DNA from: GCA-002050365 sp964237235
GTDB lineage: Bacteria > Acidobacteriota > Blastocatellia > Pyrinomonadales > Pyrinomonadaceae
Length of the DNA: 64,000 nt
NCBI GenBank assembly: GCA_964237235.1
Contig: CAXSGY010000018.1
Span: 35,484-99,483, forward strand
Direction: 5' to 3'
The position numbers and the translations under genes are program-made. Shown here piece by piece: positions 43,821 through 53,480 of this stretch; position 1 is the stretch's first letter, and every line of letters starts with the position of its first letter. Under the pieces are notes generated by a model, which was not told the origin of the DNA, searched no databases, and saw only the letters and a list, made by a program, of their open reading frames with translations.

Positions 43821-46800
43821 TTACAATTCCTTGCCGCCGGTGCTGACGATTCTCTGCTGAACCACCGTTTGATCGTTCGCGGGATGCGTACCATCGAGAA
43901 AATCCTTTGGGTTAAACGTCGAGTCTGGTTTGAGAATATCGAGTTCGAGCATTGCCAGCGGATTGACTTTCAAAGACGGATCAAAAATTCGGGAAACTTC
44001 CAAAAAAATCAGCGTTCCTAACGGGCGCAAACGTTTGCCAGAATAAAGTCCGCCGATCTTCGCATTGAACGCGTCGGTTAAAAATTCGCCGAATTCAGTC
44101 AACGCTTCGACTGCTTTATCGAATTTCGCGGCATCCAGAAATTCGCGGTATTTGACAGCAGTTTTGACAATTTTTTCGATGATTTCCCTTTCGCGGCTGA
44201 TTAGATTGTTAAAATTCGCTTCGGAGATATTGGACGAAGTGACCGTAACTATTTTCGGGATATCGTTATCCTGATATTCTTCCTGGGTATTGACGTTTGA
44301 AAGTTCGCCGCGAACTTTTGGTAGAATCGTTGATCTAAGAGCCGGCGGAGCCAAGGTGTTAAGAATCGCGGCGCGTAAATCCGTGTCGGTCGTATCCCAA
44401 AAAAGTTTTTTCTCATCAAATTTCAGAACGCCGTTGGAAGTTAGTTTGATATTATTTTTCGGCGGCAGCGCGCTGTAGGCGAGTAGCGGATAAATTACCG
44501 GAAGCTCTTTATAATCATCAATATCGTCAATATAAACCGCCGGAATATATTCTCTTAAAAGTTCCTGTACGCGCTTCGACACCTGCATATAAACCGGAGA
44601 TTTATCGTCGGCGGGAACATTTTCCCAGGCTTTCACAATGTCGCCCGGCAAACTGACGCTGAGCGAAACCAGAGCCGTGCCGAAAAAATTGTCGTTCGGT
44701 ACGCCGAGCAGATCCAGCTTTTTGTCGAGCGCGCTCAGATAATCGGTGAACGAAGGCTTATCCTCGAAACTGAATTCGGAGCGCAGATATTCATTAACCG
44801 GTACGGACAAATTCTGCTCGAAATATTCGCGGCGGGCATTTTTCCGCGTCAGGCGCAGAACGTAATCGAAATTGAAATCTCTTTTCGCAAATTCCCGCAC
44901 GCCGGTTTTTCTCGACCAATCTGCCGCCACGGACAATTTACTGAGCCGGTGTTTTTTGCTGACGACATCCTGCGCCCGTAAATTGAAAACCCACAGCCTG
45001 CCGTCCTGCGAATCGACCACGCCGCCCTCCGTGACGGCTTTGTTGATGTGATCGGCGACGAAATCGAAATACGGCACGGCGACCGCAAGATGCGTATTGC
45101 GCTTGATCTCGTGCGTTAATGCGCCTTTATTGAGCTGAACGCAGTTTAACTGAGTGTTGAAAATTTCGTTAAACTGTCCCTGCAAAGCGTTTTTCAAAAG
45201 TGTTTTCGCTTTAGCCGCGTCAGCGCCGAAATCAAAAATCACGTCGATCAGCGCGGTTTTAGTAGTTGTTTTCTGATACGTAAGATGAAATTCCGCTTGA
45301 TATTTATCCATCAGCGCGGCGTAACCTTTTTGATAAAAATCTTTGGCTTTTTCGAGCAGAATTTTGACGGCGGATCTGATTTTTTCTAGTTCCTCGAAAA
45401 CGATTGTTTTGCCGAGAAAATCGGAAAGCCGTTTTTTGAGCCAGGCATTGAGTTTATTAAAACCGGCTTTGTCCACGATGGCAATGATTTTATCAAGACC
45501 GAGTTCCTCTTCGATCCATTTTTGTAAATTAGTCAGCGTTTTTTCAACTTTGCTGCTGTCGAGCAGAGCGAGCGTCTGCGCCGCTTTTTTCTGAATTTCC
45601 GCGTGCGCCGCGCCGAAATTGGCGAGCAGCGAAAGAATTTCCTGATCGACTGCCGCCGTCAACCATTTGCCGATGCCGTTTTCAAAAAAATCAATCTGTT
45701 TTAACTGTTTGACGATTTCATTTTTCAACTCTTCGTCGGTTTTTTCGGCGACGAATTTTAAGAATTTTTTTAAGTCAGTGAAAGACTTCTCCTGTTTGAG
45801 AAAGCCGTAAAGAAAACTCGTGATTTCGTGCGGCGCGTCCTTCCATTTTTGAATCACGCTCCGCAGTTTCTCGAGACCTTTGTTAAATTCGGTTTCAGGA
45901 TCGAAACCGGTCGTTTTTCTAATCAAATCTTCCGCCTGTTCGATTGCTTTTGCGCCGAGCAAACTGGCAAGCGTCGTGTTCGGATCAAGCCATTTTTCAA
46001 AATCCTTGAGAACCTGCGAACCCTGCAAATTAAACACGCCTTTGATGAAATCGTCAAAATTGTCTGGTATTAAAGTCTGGGTGACCTGCCCGCCGAGCGA
46101 AGCGTCAAAGGCGAAATTCCAGCCGCGACTTTTCAATTTATAAACCTGCAGGCGCAGTTTGTTCGCTTCGCTTTCGCGGCAGACGACGACCGTGTAATGT
46201 CCGACGACATTAAAACCGAGCGCGGCTTTGACACCCATTTCGATTTTCAAGCCCAGATCGCCAGAAAGTCCGCCAAGCGTCAAATCTTTGCGAACCCAGC
46301 TGAAATCGTAGCCGTAATTTACGCCGAGAGAAAGTTTAAGCTGTCCGTCGGTTTCAGCGACGAGCCACGTTCCGGGCTGTAAATCGTCCGGCGTTGAAAC
46401 CTGCCGCGGCATTTTCCAGCTGTTCAAAGTTTCGCCGATTGCATCGAGCGATTTTTTGTTGCGCGGCAACATTCGCAGAACCGCGTAAACGCCTTCGATG
46501 CCGCCACCCGCGCTGAAGCTTAAACCCGCGCCGAAGGCGATGTTGGGAATCGTACCGCTGACCGAACCTTCGGCGTTGTAGCCCCAGCGCAGAGCGAGCA
46601 GATTCGACTGCGCCAAGCCGGAAAATTCGAGAGTTTTAATCAGATTGTCCTTGCCGTCGCCGGTTTGCAGATCGGCGAATAGCTTTTCGGTCGAACGATA
46701 AACGCCGAAACCGGCAAACGCGCCGCCGCTCGCCGTAAAATTGATCTTGTCGAGCTTAATCGAGCCGCTTGCGGAAGCCTTAATCGCACCGAGAGAAATC

Positions 46801-46940
46801 GCGCCATCGTTCGACAGGATAGTTTCGGGAAAAACTCGGTTATTAATCAGCGCGTCCGCCACTTCAGGCAGATTGGCAGGCAGTTCAATGGTTACATTGA
46901 CGTTTCCCGCTTCAAATTTAATAGGTTGGATGTCAGCCAT
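43821..46940 (-). CDS. Unrecognised 1039-residue protein
   Basis: I recognise no family. The N-terminal 270 residues are beta-rich and Gly-rich (IKASASGSIKLDKINFTASGG, LSFSAGGGIEGVYA), with alternating hydrophobic residues like a barrel or sandwich. About 300-600 is strongly helical, Lys/Glu-rich and probably coiled-coil. The last 430 residues are mixed alpha/beta. No signal peptide, membrane helix or enzyme motif is visible. It lies 47 bp upstream of the lysozyme fusion and downstream of the MBL gene, so it shares the operon. A carrier, pore or scaffold role would suit the layout but is not shown. Confidence 0.6.
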   Translation of the reverse strand: MADIQPIKFEAGNVNVTIELPANLPEVADALINNRVFPETILSNDGAISLGAIKASASGSIKLDKINFTASGGAFAGFGVYRSTEKLFADLQTGDGKDNLIKTLEFSGLAQSNLLALRWGYNAEGSVSGTIPNIAFGAGLSFSAGGGIEGVYAVLRMLPRNKKSLDAIGETLNSWKMPRQVSTPDDLQPGTWLVAETDGQLKLSLGVNYGYDFSWVRKDLTLGGLSGDLGLKIEMGVKAALGFNVVGHYTVVVCRESEANKLRLQVYKLKSRGWNFAFDASLGGQVTQTLIPDNFDDFIKGVFNLQGSQVLKDFEKWLDPNTTLASLLGAKAIEQAEDLIRKTTGFDPETEFNKGLEKLRSVIQKWKDAPHEITSFLYGFLKQEKSFTDLKKFLKFVAEKTDEELKNEIVKQLKQIDFFENGIGKWLTAAVDQEILSLLANFGAAHAEIQKKAAQTLALLDSSKVEKTLTNLQKWIEEELGLDKIIAIVDKAGFNKLNAWLKKRLSDFLGKTIVFEELEKIRSAVKILLEKAKDFYQKGYAALMDKYQAEFHLTYQKTTTKTALIDVIFDFGADAAKAKTLLKNALQGQFNEIFNTQLNCVQLNKGALTHEIKRNTHLAVAVPYFDFVADHINKAVTEGGVVDSQDGRLWVFNLRAQDVVSKKHRLSKLSVAADWSRKTGVREFAKRDFNFDYVLRLTRKNARREYFEQNLSVPVNEYLRSEFSFEDKPSFTDYLSALDKKLDLLGVPNDNFFGTALVSLSVSLPGDIVKAWENVPADDKSPVYMQVSKRVQELLREYIPAVYIDDIDDYKELPVIYPLLAYSALPPKNNIKLTSNGVLKFDEKKLFWDTTDTDLRAAILNTLAPPALRSTILPKVRGELSNVNTQEEYQDNDIPKIVTVTSSNISEANFNNLISREREIIEKIVKTAVKYREFLDAAKFDKAVEALTEFGEFLTDAFNAKIGGLYSGKRLRPLGTLIFLEVSRIFDPSLKVNPLAMLELDILKPDSTFNPKDFLDGTHPANDQTVVQQRIVSTGGKEL

Positions 46941-47078
46941 ATTTTTCCTTTTCGATAAAATTTATTAAGCTGGTCAAAATACCTTCGGTTAACGCCTGAA
47001 TGACCTTTAAAACATTCTGCACTTTCCGAGCAACTGAGGCGAGAATTCAAGAAGTTCATATTGTTCGTTTAATGAAAC

Positions 47079-48494
47079 TTAAATTTCGTAATCATACCAA
47101 AATTCTCCCTTGTTAAATCCTTTTGGATTTTCAACGGGTTCTGGTGGTGTTGCGTGCGCTGAAGGCTCCGGCGCATTACTGACTTTAATCCAGTCGCTTC
47201 TGACCATTCTCTGCTTTGTTTGAATATCTAACTGCGTCATTAATGGTTCTCGCGGAATTGAATCCCATGGAACACTTTGAGTTGAAACCATAGCGGCAGC
47301 CTTTCCGGCAGTAAGCTTATCAACTACTTCCTTCGGGGTGGCGTTAATGCTGCCGTGATGAGCTACTTTCAAGAAATCTATGTTCGGTAGAATATCGCTG
47401 CCTTCGGTATCCAGCCAGTATTTCCAGTTGCCGTATTGGGCATCCCCCGGAAACAGCAGATACTGCCCGCGGTAAATAAATAACGTAACTAAACTAGTAT
47501 TATTTTTGGCTGAATCGAGAGCGAAAGCCAAACCGTTCAATGAAGTGTCGAGTAGTTCTTCACTCAGTTCCTTTTCATCAGCGGCAGTCAAAGGCTTAAC
47601 CGGACTCGTATTGAAATCAACCGTCCATTTCGCCGTAAATGGAACGAGCTTATTAACGTCGTTAATATTATTCGCATCGTCCAGACGCAAATATCTCTGG
47701 TCGTCGGGCGGATCCATTTTTGACAGAAATTTCTGATCTCGCGGAGGGCTGAGAAATTGAATTTCCAATCCCGGAATCGATGCGGCATCGTTCATTTTCA
47801 TTCCGCCTTCCAAATAGCTGACCTTCGCGTTAACGTTAAAACCGCCTTTCAAAAGCTGCAAGGCTTTGGCATTGGAGGTTAATTTTGCAAAAGCCGTGAG
47901 AGCTTCAGCATCCTCCCCTTTAAAATGCTTGACCAGCAGATTCATCGAGGATTCGTTCGAGCTTAAATTGACCAGCGCGGCGAGAGCTTTTTCTCGCTCG
48001 GAAGTTGAAGATTCGGCGGCTCCTGCTTTCGCCTGAGCCATAAAATGTCGCTCAAGTTTATCGACCAGATCCGCTTGCTTTTTATTCCATTTTGCCGCCA
48101 GTTCATCTTTCGGATTTTCGCACCACGGCATCCAAACTTCGCCGATTTCAAACTGGCAGAACTTATCACTGAATCCGGAAATGTGATCCTGATGCGAGTG
48201 AGTAGCGATAACAGCGGCGATTTTCCCGCCGGTGACCTCGGCGATATTATCGACAGCGCGCCCGATTGTCCCGATGTTCCCTTTGCCGTGAACGCCGCAG
48301 TCGATGACGAAATGACGATAATCCTCCGTGCCGTTTTGACCGACGGGAAGCGAGAGCAAAAAACAGTCGCCGAATCCGACTCGGTACATCCGCACTCGGA
48401 TCGGATTATCTTTAGTCGCTGATTTAGTGATTTGTGCCGTTGTTTTTGTTTTGACGCTTTTTTTGATTTTATTTGTTCTTCTTTTTTCAGGCAT
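47079..48494 (-). CDS. MBL-fold hydrolase (ComEC-like domain)
   Basis: The 471-residue protein has a basic N-terminal tail of 30 residues and a metallo-beta-lactamase fold: VIDCGVHGKGNI, then ATHSHQDHISGF (about 97-108, HxHxDH metal site), FPGDAQYGNW (Asp ligand, about 355-364) and VAHHGSINA (His ligand). This pattern matches the soluble ComEC/Rec2-like MBL hydrolases. The fold has an inserted helical section (about 135-215). Substrate is unknown (phosphodiester or lactone hydrolysis are common). It starts directly after the metalloprotease stop, with GAGG in front of ATG 48494. Confidence 0.82.
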   Translation of the reverse strand: MPEKRRTNKIKKSVKTKTTAQITKSATKDNPIRVRMYRVGFGDCFLLSLPVGQNGTEDYRHFVIDCGVHGKGNIGTIGRAVDNIAEVTGGKIAAVIATHSHQDHISGFSDKFCQFEIGEVWMPWCENPKDELAAKWNKKQADLVDKLERHFMAQAKAGAAESSTSEREKALAALVNLSSNESSMNLLVKHFKGEDAEALTAFAKLTSNAKALQLLKGGFNVNAKVSYLEGGMKMNDAASIPGLEIQFLSPPRDQKFLSKMDPPDDQRYLRLDDANNINDVNKLVPFTAKWTVDFNTSPVKPLTAADEKELSEELLDTSLNGLAFALDSAKNNTSLVTLFIYRGQYLLFPGDAQYGNWKYWLDTEGSDILPNIDFLKVAHHGSINATPKEVVDKLTAGKAAAMVSTQSVPWDSIPREPLMTQLDIQTKQRMVRSDWIKVSNAPEPSAHATPPEPVENPKGFNKGEFWYDYEI

Positions 48495-50336
48495 TTAATA
48501 ACCTCTGTGAATCATATTGAAACTTAACCCTTTTTTGTCGTTTCCGGTTTTGGTCGGAAGATTGGTATCGACGGTTTTCGCGTAGACATTAAGGCTAGAG
48601 CGCGTTGCCGAAGATTTGAAAAAGCTCCGCTGCATTTTCAGCCTATCGTTCCGGCTGTCGTCCGGTTCTAAATTCTTACGAACGGCATAACGGATTTCAC
48701 CTTCTTTTTCTCTCGAAAGATCGATTACTAAAGTTACTCCGCCGTAATAAGTCATTTTGCCCAGACTGTCGTCCAACGGATCAACCGCAACCTCCCGCTC
48801 TTGGATTAGTTCCGCGACCGCTTCCATTTTAAGCTGACCGTCAGGTCCGATACGGTGTACCGCGTGAAAGGAATGTACCTGAATTTTGATTGCCGGATCG
48901 GGATCAAGTCCTAATTCCTTCCGGTATTTATTACCGAAAGCGTTCAGGCAAACGGCATTATTAGTATTTTCATCGATTGTCAGCGGTCTGAACAAATCGA
49001 ATTTTAGCCCTTCGCAAATCAGAGATTTGCCGCTGAGGTCTTCTGGCGGACACCAACGTAGAGAGTCTTCGGCATACGAAAAAACTTCGCTTGGGTGAAT
49101 TCCGCGTGACTTGAAGGCATCGATCAAAGCCGAACGATAGCCATACGGATCATCACTCACCAGATCGTAATCGGCGGTGATCATCGCCCGGAGAAATTCG
49201 CCGAACCGAATATCGACCGGCGGACAATAATCCAAAGCGCGGATGCAGATATTGAGAAAATGTTCCGCCGTTTTGCTTGCCTCTATCGCCAGCCGTTCCG
49301 CCAAATCAGGATGCAGTTCAAGGTCGGATGTGAATTTCCCGTTGATCCCGCCGATTCTCAACAAATCCCGAACGCGGCTCATATAAATGGTAAAAAAAGC
49401 GTCAAAGACCGCCGCCACGAGAATCGCGCCGCGCTCGTGCGGTTCTTCGAGATTGTCTAGATCGTTTGAATTCGGCTTGGTGCCGAGCGCGGCGCGCAGT
49501 GCGGCGCGTTTGCCCATCGCTTCTCCAAACTGTTTGGCTAATTCGACGAGCGGATTTGCGGTCGAAAGCTCGGGAGCGATGATTTCGTCGCCTTTTTTAA
49601 CAGCGATTTCGGAATTGACGCTCGGGCGATAAATCAAACCGCCGGTTCTTTTGATGACATCGAGCAGGACTTCCTTAAAACTGAAATGCTGAAATAATGC
49701 GATAATATCGGCGAAGCCTTCGTGGAAAGCCAACGTATCGGGGCTGGTCGCTTCCATAAAATACATTCTCTGACCGTCGATCAGCGCGTGCGTCGTTTCG
49801 TGGGCGATGATGTCGTGCGACAGGCAGGTAAAAATCGTCTGTCCGGGAATGTTTGATACCGGATCGGCATCCGATGCTGGGAAATAGCCGAAAACCAAAG
49901 CCCGCAGATTGCGGCTGTAGAAGGCGTTGGCTTCCTGCATCGCGTGCGGGTAAATTCGCAGCGGCAACTTCACGCTCCGATTGCGGTTAAAACCCCATTT
50001 TGTTTTTCTGCCGAGCGCAAACTCAAAGGTTTTAATTGTTTTGCTGGCGACGGCGTAGACCATCTGCTGATGAAAGCGCGGGTTCGATTCGCTCGGCTCC
50101 AGTCCGCCTTGCATTAGCACGGACGGATGATTTAAGTCAATGGACTGGTAATAACAGTCGTTACTCGCGTCGTAATCGATTACTTCCAAATAGTCGCCGG
50201 TTAAACCGTTCGACAGTTCCTCGAACGGTATATCAACCGTCATAAAATTGCCGAGCGTCCTGCCGCGGGAAGGATCAAAAGCATAAACTTTTAACGGACG
50301 GTTCGACGGCTCGTCATAGGGTTGCTGATTTATCAT
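48495..50336 (-). CDS. Gluzincin-type zinc metallopeptidase
   Basis: The 613-residue protein carries HETTH (179-183, HExxH zinc site with catalytic Glu180) and the downstream EGFAD (206-210, the third zinc ligand Glu), the gluzincin arrangement of thermolysin-like (M4) proteases. Flanking sequence (TCLSHDIIAHETTHALIDG) is close to that family, while the rest is not typical of secreted M4 enzymes. No signal peptide or propeptide is seen. It starts after a GAGG ribosome site and ends one base before the MBL start, so translation is coupled. A cytoplasmic or lysis-released protease is likely. Confidence 0.75.
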   Translation of the reverse strand: MINQQPYDEPSNRPLKVYAFDPSRGRTLGNFMTVDIPFEELSNGLTGDYLEVIDYDASNDCYYQSIDLNHPSVLMQGGLEPSESNPRFHQQMVYAVASKTIKTFEFALGRKTKWGFNRNRSVKLPLRIYPHAMQEANAFYSRNLRALVFGYFPASDADPVSNIPGQTIFTCLSHDIIAHETTHALIDGQRMYFMEATSPDTLAFHEGFADIIALFQHFSFKEVLLDVIKRTGGLIYRPSVNSEIAVKKGDEIIAPELSTANPLVELAKQFGEAMGKRAALRAALGTKPNSNDLDNLEEPHERGAILVAAVFDAFFTIYMSRVRDLLRIGGINGKFTSDLELHPDLAERLAIEASKTAEHFLNICIRALDYCPPVDIRFGEFLRAMITADYDLVSDDPYGYRSALIDAFKSRGIHPSEVFSYAEDSLRWCPPEDLSGKSLICEGLKFDLFRPLTIDENTNNAVCLNAFGNKYRKELGLDPDPAIKIQVHSFHAVHRIGPDGQLKMEAVAELIQEREVAVDPLDDSLGKMTYYGGVTLVIDLSREKEGEIRYAVRKNLEPDDSRNDRLKMQRSFFKSSATRSSLNVYAKTVDTNLPTKTGNDKKGLSFNMIHRGY

Positions 50337-50486
50337 CTTTTAACCTCAAAACACTCGACTCTCGAAATCGAGTCAAAAAAAATTAGACTGTGGATCAGTT
50401 TTGCTTTGATCAGCCTTGACCTATTGGCAATAATTTTTTATTTCGTATTCTTTCCGAGTATTTCAGAAAGCCCATTTTGCCTCCGG

Positions 50487-52079
50487 CTACTGATTAATTT
50501 CAAGCCAAATTGTTTTAACTTTTTTGATCAGATTGGATTCGACAGAATCTTCGCTATTGATCTCGTTTGATTTGTGCTTGAGCAGATACTTAAGAATTTT
50601 AAAACACATCGTTGCTTGTCCGCAGATAATCAAATTATCTAGTTCTTCTTCATGCAGAAACCATAAATTGGTCGAGTAAGACTCGGCTCGCCGAGAAATT
50701 GTTCTTAGATTTTCCGATGGTTGTAGATTTCCCGCAACGATTTCCGCGCCCCACTGCTGTTCGTTATCGAGATCGTAAATGAGATTCGGAAGTACCTTAT
50801 CGTGCAAATCAGGATCGGCGAAAATTCGCGTAAATCCGAGCGCGCGAATCCTCTTCATAAAAACCGAGCTTGTCAATCTAATCAATGATTTGAGACGCGA
50901 ATCGATTAACTCAACAATTTCGGGAACTGTCAGTCGCTTCAAATATTTCCATAATTCGATGCCCGTTTTATCCTTCACGATTTTCTGCAAACGGACGACG
51001 TGATATTTTCCGAAAGAGATACCGCAAGCGACACCGAGCGAGAAAATGAAAGGTATCAAGTATAAGAAGATGCCGCGCTCTAAATTTAATTGTCCGCTTT
51101 TGACTGAAGAGAAGAATTCCTCAATGATTGTCAACATCGTGAAAATCGAACCGATCAATAGAGAAATCATCAACCAGTGTAAAATTCTTAGTGAAAGCCA
51201 GCCGCTATTTTTTTTCGGCGGAAACTGCAATAATTTATTTTGACGTTGACTGGTGTCGGAAACAATAAATAATCCGATCTCATCTTTTTTTCGTTCATAG
51301 ATATTGACAATACTGTCAATCCCCTGATTGTCGAAAATCCCTCCATCCATTAACGGCACATCAGTGACAAATTTTTCTCCCAATTCATGCCTAATGCTTT
51401 GCAGATCCGCCCAGATAAAATCGGAAGGAAATCGAAGCGGTTCAAATCCCGAAGGAAAACACGATGATGCCGCGACAATATCGGCGAGCCGGATCAATTT
51501 ATTAACAGAGGGATTTACTTTCATTTCGTTATTACCGCTTCTGATCTGCGGACTTTGACTTTTTTGAAAACGAAAGCAATTTCCGGTACGAAATTCCGTC
51601 GCGTTAAAAGCGAGTTCATTAAAAGACGTTTGCCGATTGCTTGACAGAAAATCAAGTGTTTTATCTCCGAGTAAATCATCGGAAGCATAAACTTCCGCCG
51701 CGGCGCGAATCAAACTCGGCATTAAATCGGCACTATTGACTCGGATTGACTTTTCCAAACCCGAAAGTGCCGTTGTAATGACATTTCGATCATGCAAAAA
51801 TCGGTAAAGTTTTTGCTTGAATTGATCGAAGGTCAATCCCTCGGTCACCGCCGCCGCGAAAGTTACGCCCGTTATCGTTCCGCCCGAGACGGTAGACAAA
51901 ACGGTTATTTCAGTAAGCAGTTCCAGACGATGAAGCATTTCTAAGACACCGAGATGAAACGCCGCTGCCCGGTACCCGCCGCCTGAAAGCGATAAGGCAA
52001 TTTCTTGGAAAACTTTTTTGGACATAGTCATTGTCAGAAAGAGAAGAAAAATTTCGTTTCGGAGCTCTTTTATTTTCAT
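50487..52079 (-). CDS. Membrane-associated patatin-like phospholipase
   Basis: The patatin lipase fold is shown by SLSGGGYRAAAFHLGVLEML (oxyanion hole, about 30-49), STVSGGTITG (nucleophile Ser65) and PLMDGGIFDNQG (catalytic Asp). Two membrane helices lie in the middle (about 300-330 and 345-370), an unusual place for this family. The 530-residue frame has an ATG at 52079 close behind a GGAG; ATGs at 52031 and 52025 give a shorter N-terminus that starts at the lipase domain. It lies 9 bp after the peroxidase gene. Activity would be release of fatty acids from phospholipid. Confidence 0.82.
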   Translation of the reverse strand: MKIKELRNEIFLLFLTMTMSKKVFQEIALSLSGGGYRAAAFHLGVLEMLHRLELLTEITVLSTVSGGTITGVTFAAAVTEGLTFDQFKQKLYRFLHDRNVITTALSGLEKSIRVNSADLMPSLIRAAAEVYASDDLLGDKTLDFLSSNRQTSFNELAFNATEFRTGNCFRFQKSQSPQIRSGNNEMKVNPSVNKLIRLADIVAASSCFPSGFEPLRFPSDFIWADLQSIRHELGEKFVTDVPLMDGGIFDNQGIDSIVNIYERKKDEIGLFIVSDTSQRQNKLLQFPPKKNSGWLSLRILHWLMISLLIGSIFTMLTIIEEFFSSVKSGQLNLERGIFLYLIPFIFSLGVACGISFGKYHVVRLQKIVKDKTGIELWKYLKRLTVPEIVELIDSRLKSLIRLTSSVFMKRIRALGFTRIFADPDLHDKVLPNLIYDLDNEQQWGAEIVAGNLQPSENLRTISRRAESYSTNLWFLHEEELDNLIICGQATMCFKILKYLLKHKSNEINSEDSVESNLIKKVKTIWLEINQ

Positions 52080-52088
52080 TTCTCCGGA

Positions 52089-53480
52089 CTAGATTAGTTC
52101 CTTGAGATAGGCAATGCTCGGCGCGAAGAAATACTCGCCGCCGCGCATATGTACAAATTCCTCAAAAGTCTTGCTTTGTAAAGAAGCGGGATCACCATAA
52201 GTGACGGCGAATTTACCGGTGCTAATTGGCGGCTGTCCCTGTCCCATCACCGGATCCAGCCCGTCGCCCGCGTGCGGAAAATCTTTGTTATTCGCCCAGC
52301 TTTTCTGGATGAACTCGAACTGATTGACGAGACTTTTCTGAAAACTCATAAACAGCAGTCCAACTCCGCCGTGCGGCATTTGTTCAAATACCGGATCTAC
52401 TTCGGTGCTGACGTTGCGATGCCCAAAGGTGATGCCTCTGCGCGCCATAATATGCTTTTTGTCATTATTGTCGCGGCGGGGATTGGTTTTGCGGATATGT
52501 CCGTGGAACGGACATTTCGCTCCTTTGGCATCGTCTTTGTAATCAAAATTATTCATCACACCGCTGCCGAGCATTTTATCTTCGTCGCTGAGTGTGACCG
52601 GCGTGCCGTCTTCAAATCTGCCGATGATCATCGCGCCCGCCCGCTCGTCATCATCGCCGGCTAAACCGAGCGATGCCGCTAGTGCTTTTTCAGCTTCCTT
52701 GAACCCGCGCACATCTTCTTCGAGTTTTCTGAAAACGAAGTAACTGCCGAAAGCGTCAACGGCAGTCGTAAACGGATCGGGGACGAGAATCAAATCAAGT
52801 TCCGCCGACGGATCGAATTTGAGCGGCTGAAGATTGGCGGCTTTGTTATCGTCCACTTCATCTTTGAAAAACAGCGGCTGGCTGATTCCGTCTACATAAC
52901 CGAAATGCTCCAATCCGTCATTATTGGCGTTCCTGATGGCGTTGCCGTATTCGATGCCGGCAATCTCGCTGAATTCTTTTATCTCCTCGATTAGCTGCTT
53001 GGCTTTTTCGCCGATTTTATTTTCGTCCACGTCCGCAATTAAAATCATCGCGTGGATGTCGCCGCGAAACCCTTCTTCCCAATCGGCGACCAGCGGATCC
53101 CGTAATTGGGCGTTTTTCATCCCCTGTACAAATGAAGCATCCTGAAATTTGGTAAGCGGGTTCGGATTGCCGGCATCTTTTTCCAAATACTCGTAGCCTT
53201 TCGCCGATAGATAAATGCTGAAAAACATTTCGCCGGGAACCTTATTGCGCTTAAAGCGTTCGGTCTCCCGAAGTTGCGTTTTGCAGGAAGTCACCGTGTT
53301 CTCGCCGAAATCTTTCAGCCATTGCTTGGTCTGCGTCGTTTTTCCCGGGCTGAACTTGATAAAAATATTAGTCGTATGGTTTCTGCCGTGTCCCTTTAGA
53401 ATATTTCCTTGCAGATTAAGAAAAAGATCGTTGAACTTTAAGTCTCTTGCGTCGATTGCTTTTTGATTTGTATTTAGCAT
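52089..53480 (-). CDS. Dye-decolorizing (DyP-type) peroxidase
   Basis: The 463-residue haem peroxidase has NLQGNILKGHGRNH (about 22-35) and the family signature GYVDGISQP (GxxDG, Asp197), with HGHIRKTNPR (His/Arg, about 325) for haem binding and peroxide cleavage. Length suits the longer DyP classes that open with QGNILKGHG, rather than short encapsulin cargo. No signal peptide or Tat motif is present. It is the first gene of the six-gene minus-strand run and begins after a GGAG site. Confidence 0.85.
   Translation of the reverse strand: MLNTNQKAIDARDLKFNDLFLNLQGNILKGHGRNHTTNIFIKFSPGKTTQTKQWLKDFGENTVTSCKTQLRETERFKRNKVPGEMFFSIYLSAKGYEYLEKDAGNPNPLTKFQDASFVQGMKNAQLRDPLVADWEEGFRGDIHAMILIADVDENKIGEKAKQLIEEIKEFSEIAGIEYGNAIRNANNDGLEHFGYVDGISQPLFFKDEVDDNKAANLQPLKFDPSAELDLILVPDPFTTAVDAFGSYFVFRKLEEDVRGFKEAEKALAASLGLAGDDDERAGAMIIGRFEDGTPVTLSDEDKMLGSGVMNNFDYKDDAKGAKCPFHGHIRKTNPRRDNNDKKHIMARRGITFGHRNVSTEVDPVFEQMPHGGVGLLFMSFQKSLVNQFEFIQKSWANNKDFPHAGDGLDPVMGQGQPPISTGKFAVTYGDPASLQSKTFEEFVHMRGGEYFFAPSIAYLKELI

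Noticed and set aside
42257..53480. Prophage or contractile injection system
   Set aside because: Despite a phage-type lysozyme and nearby tail-collar genes, there are no sheath, tube, baseplate, portal or terminase genes.
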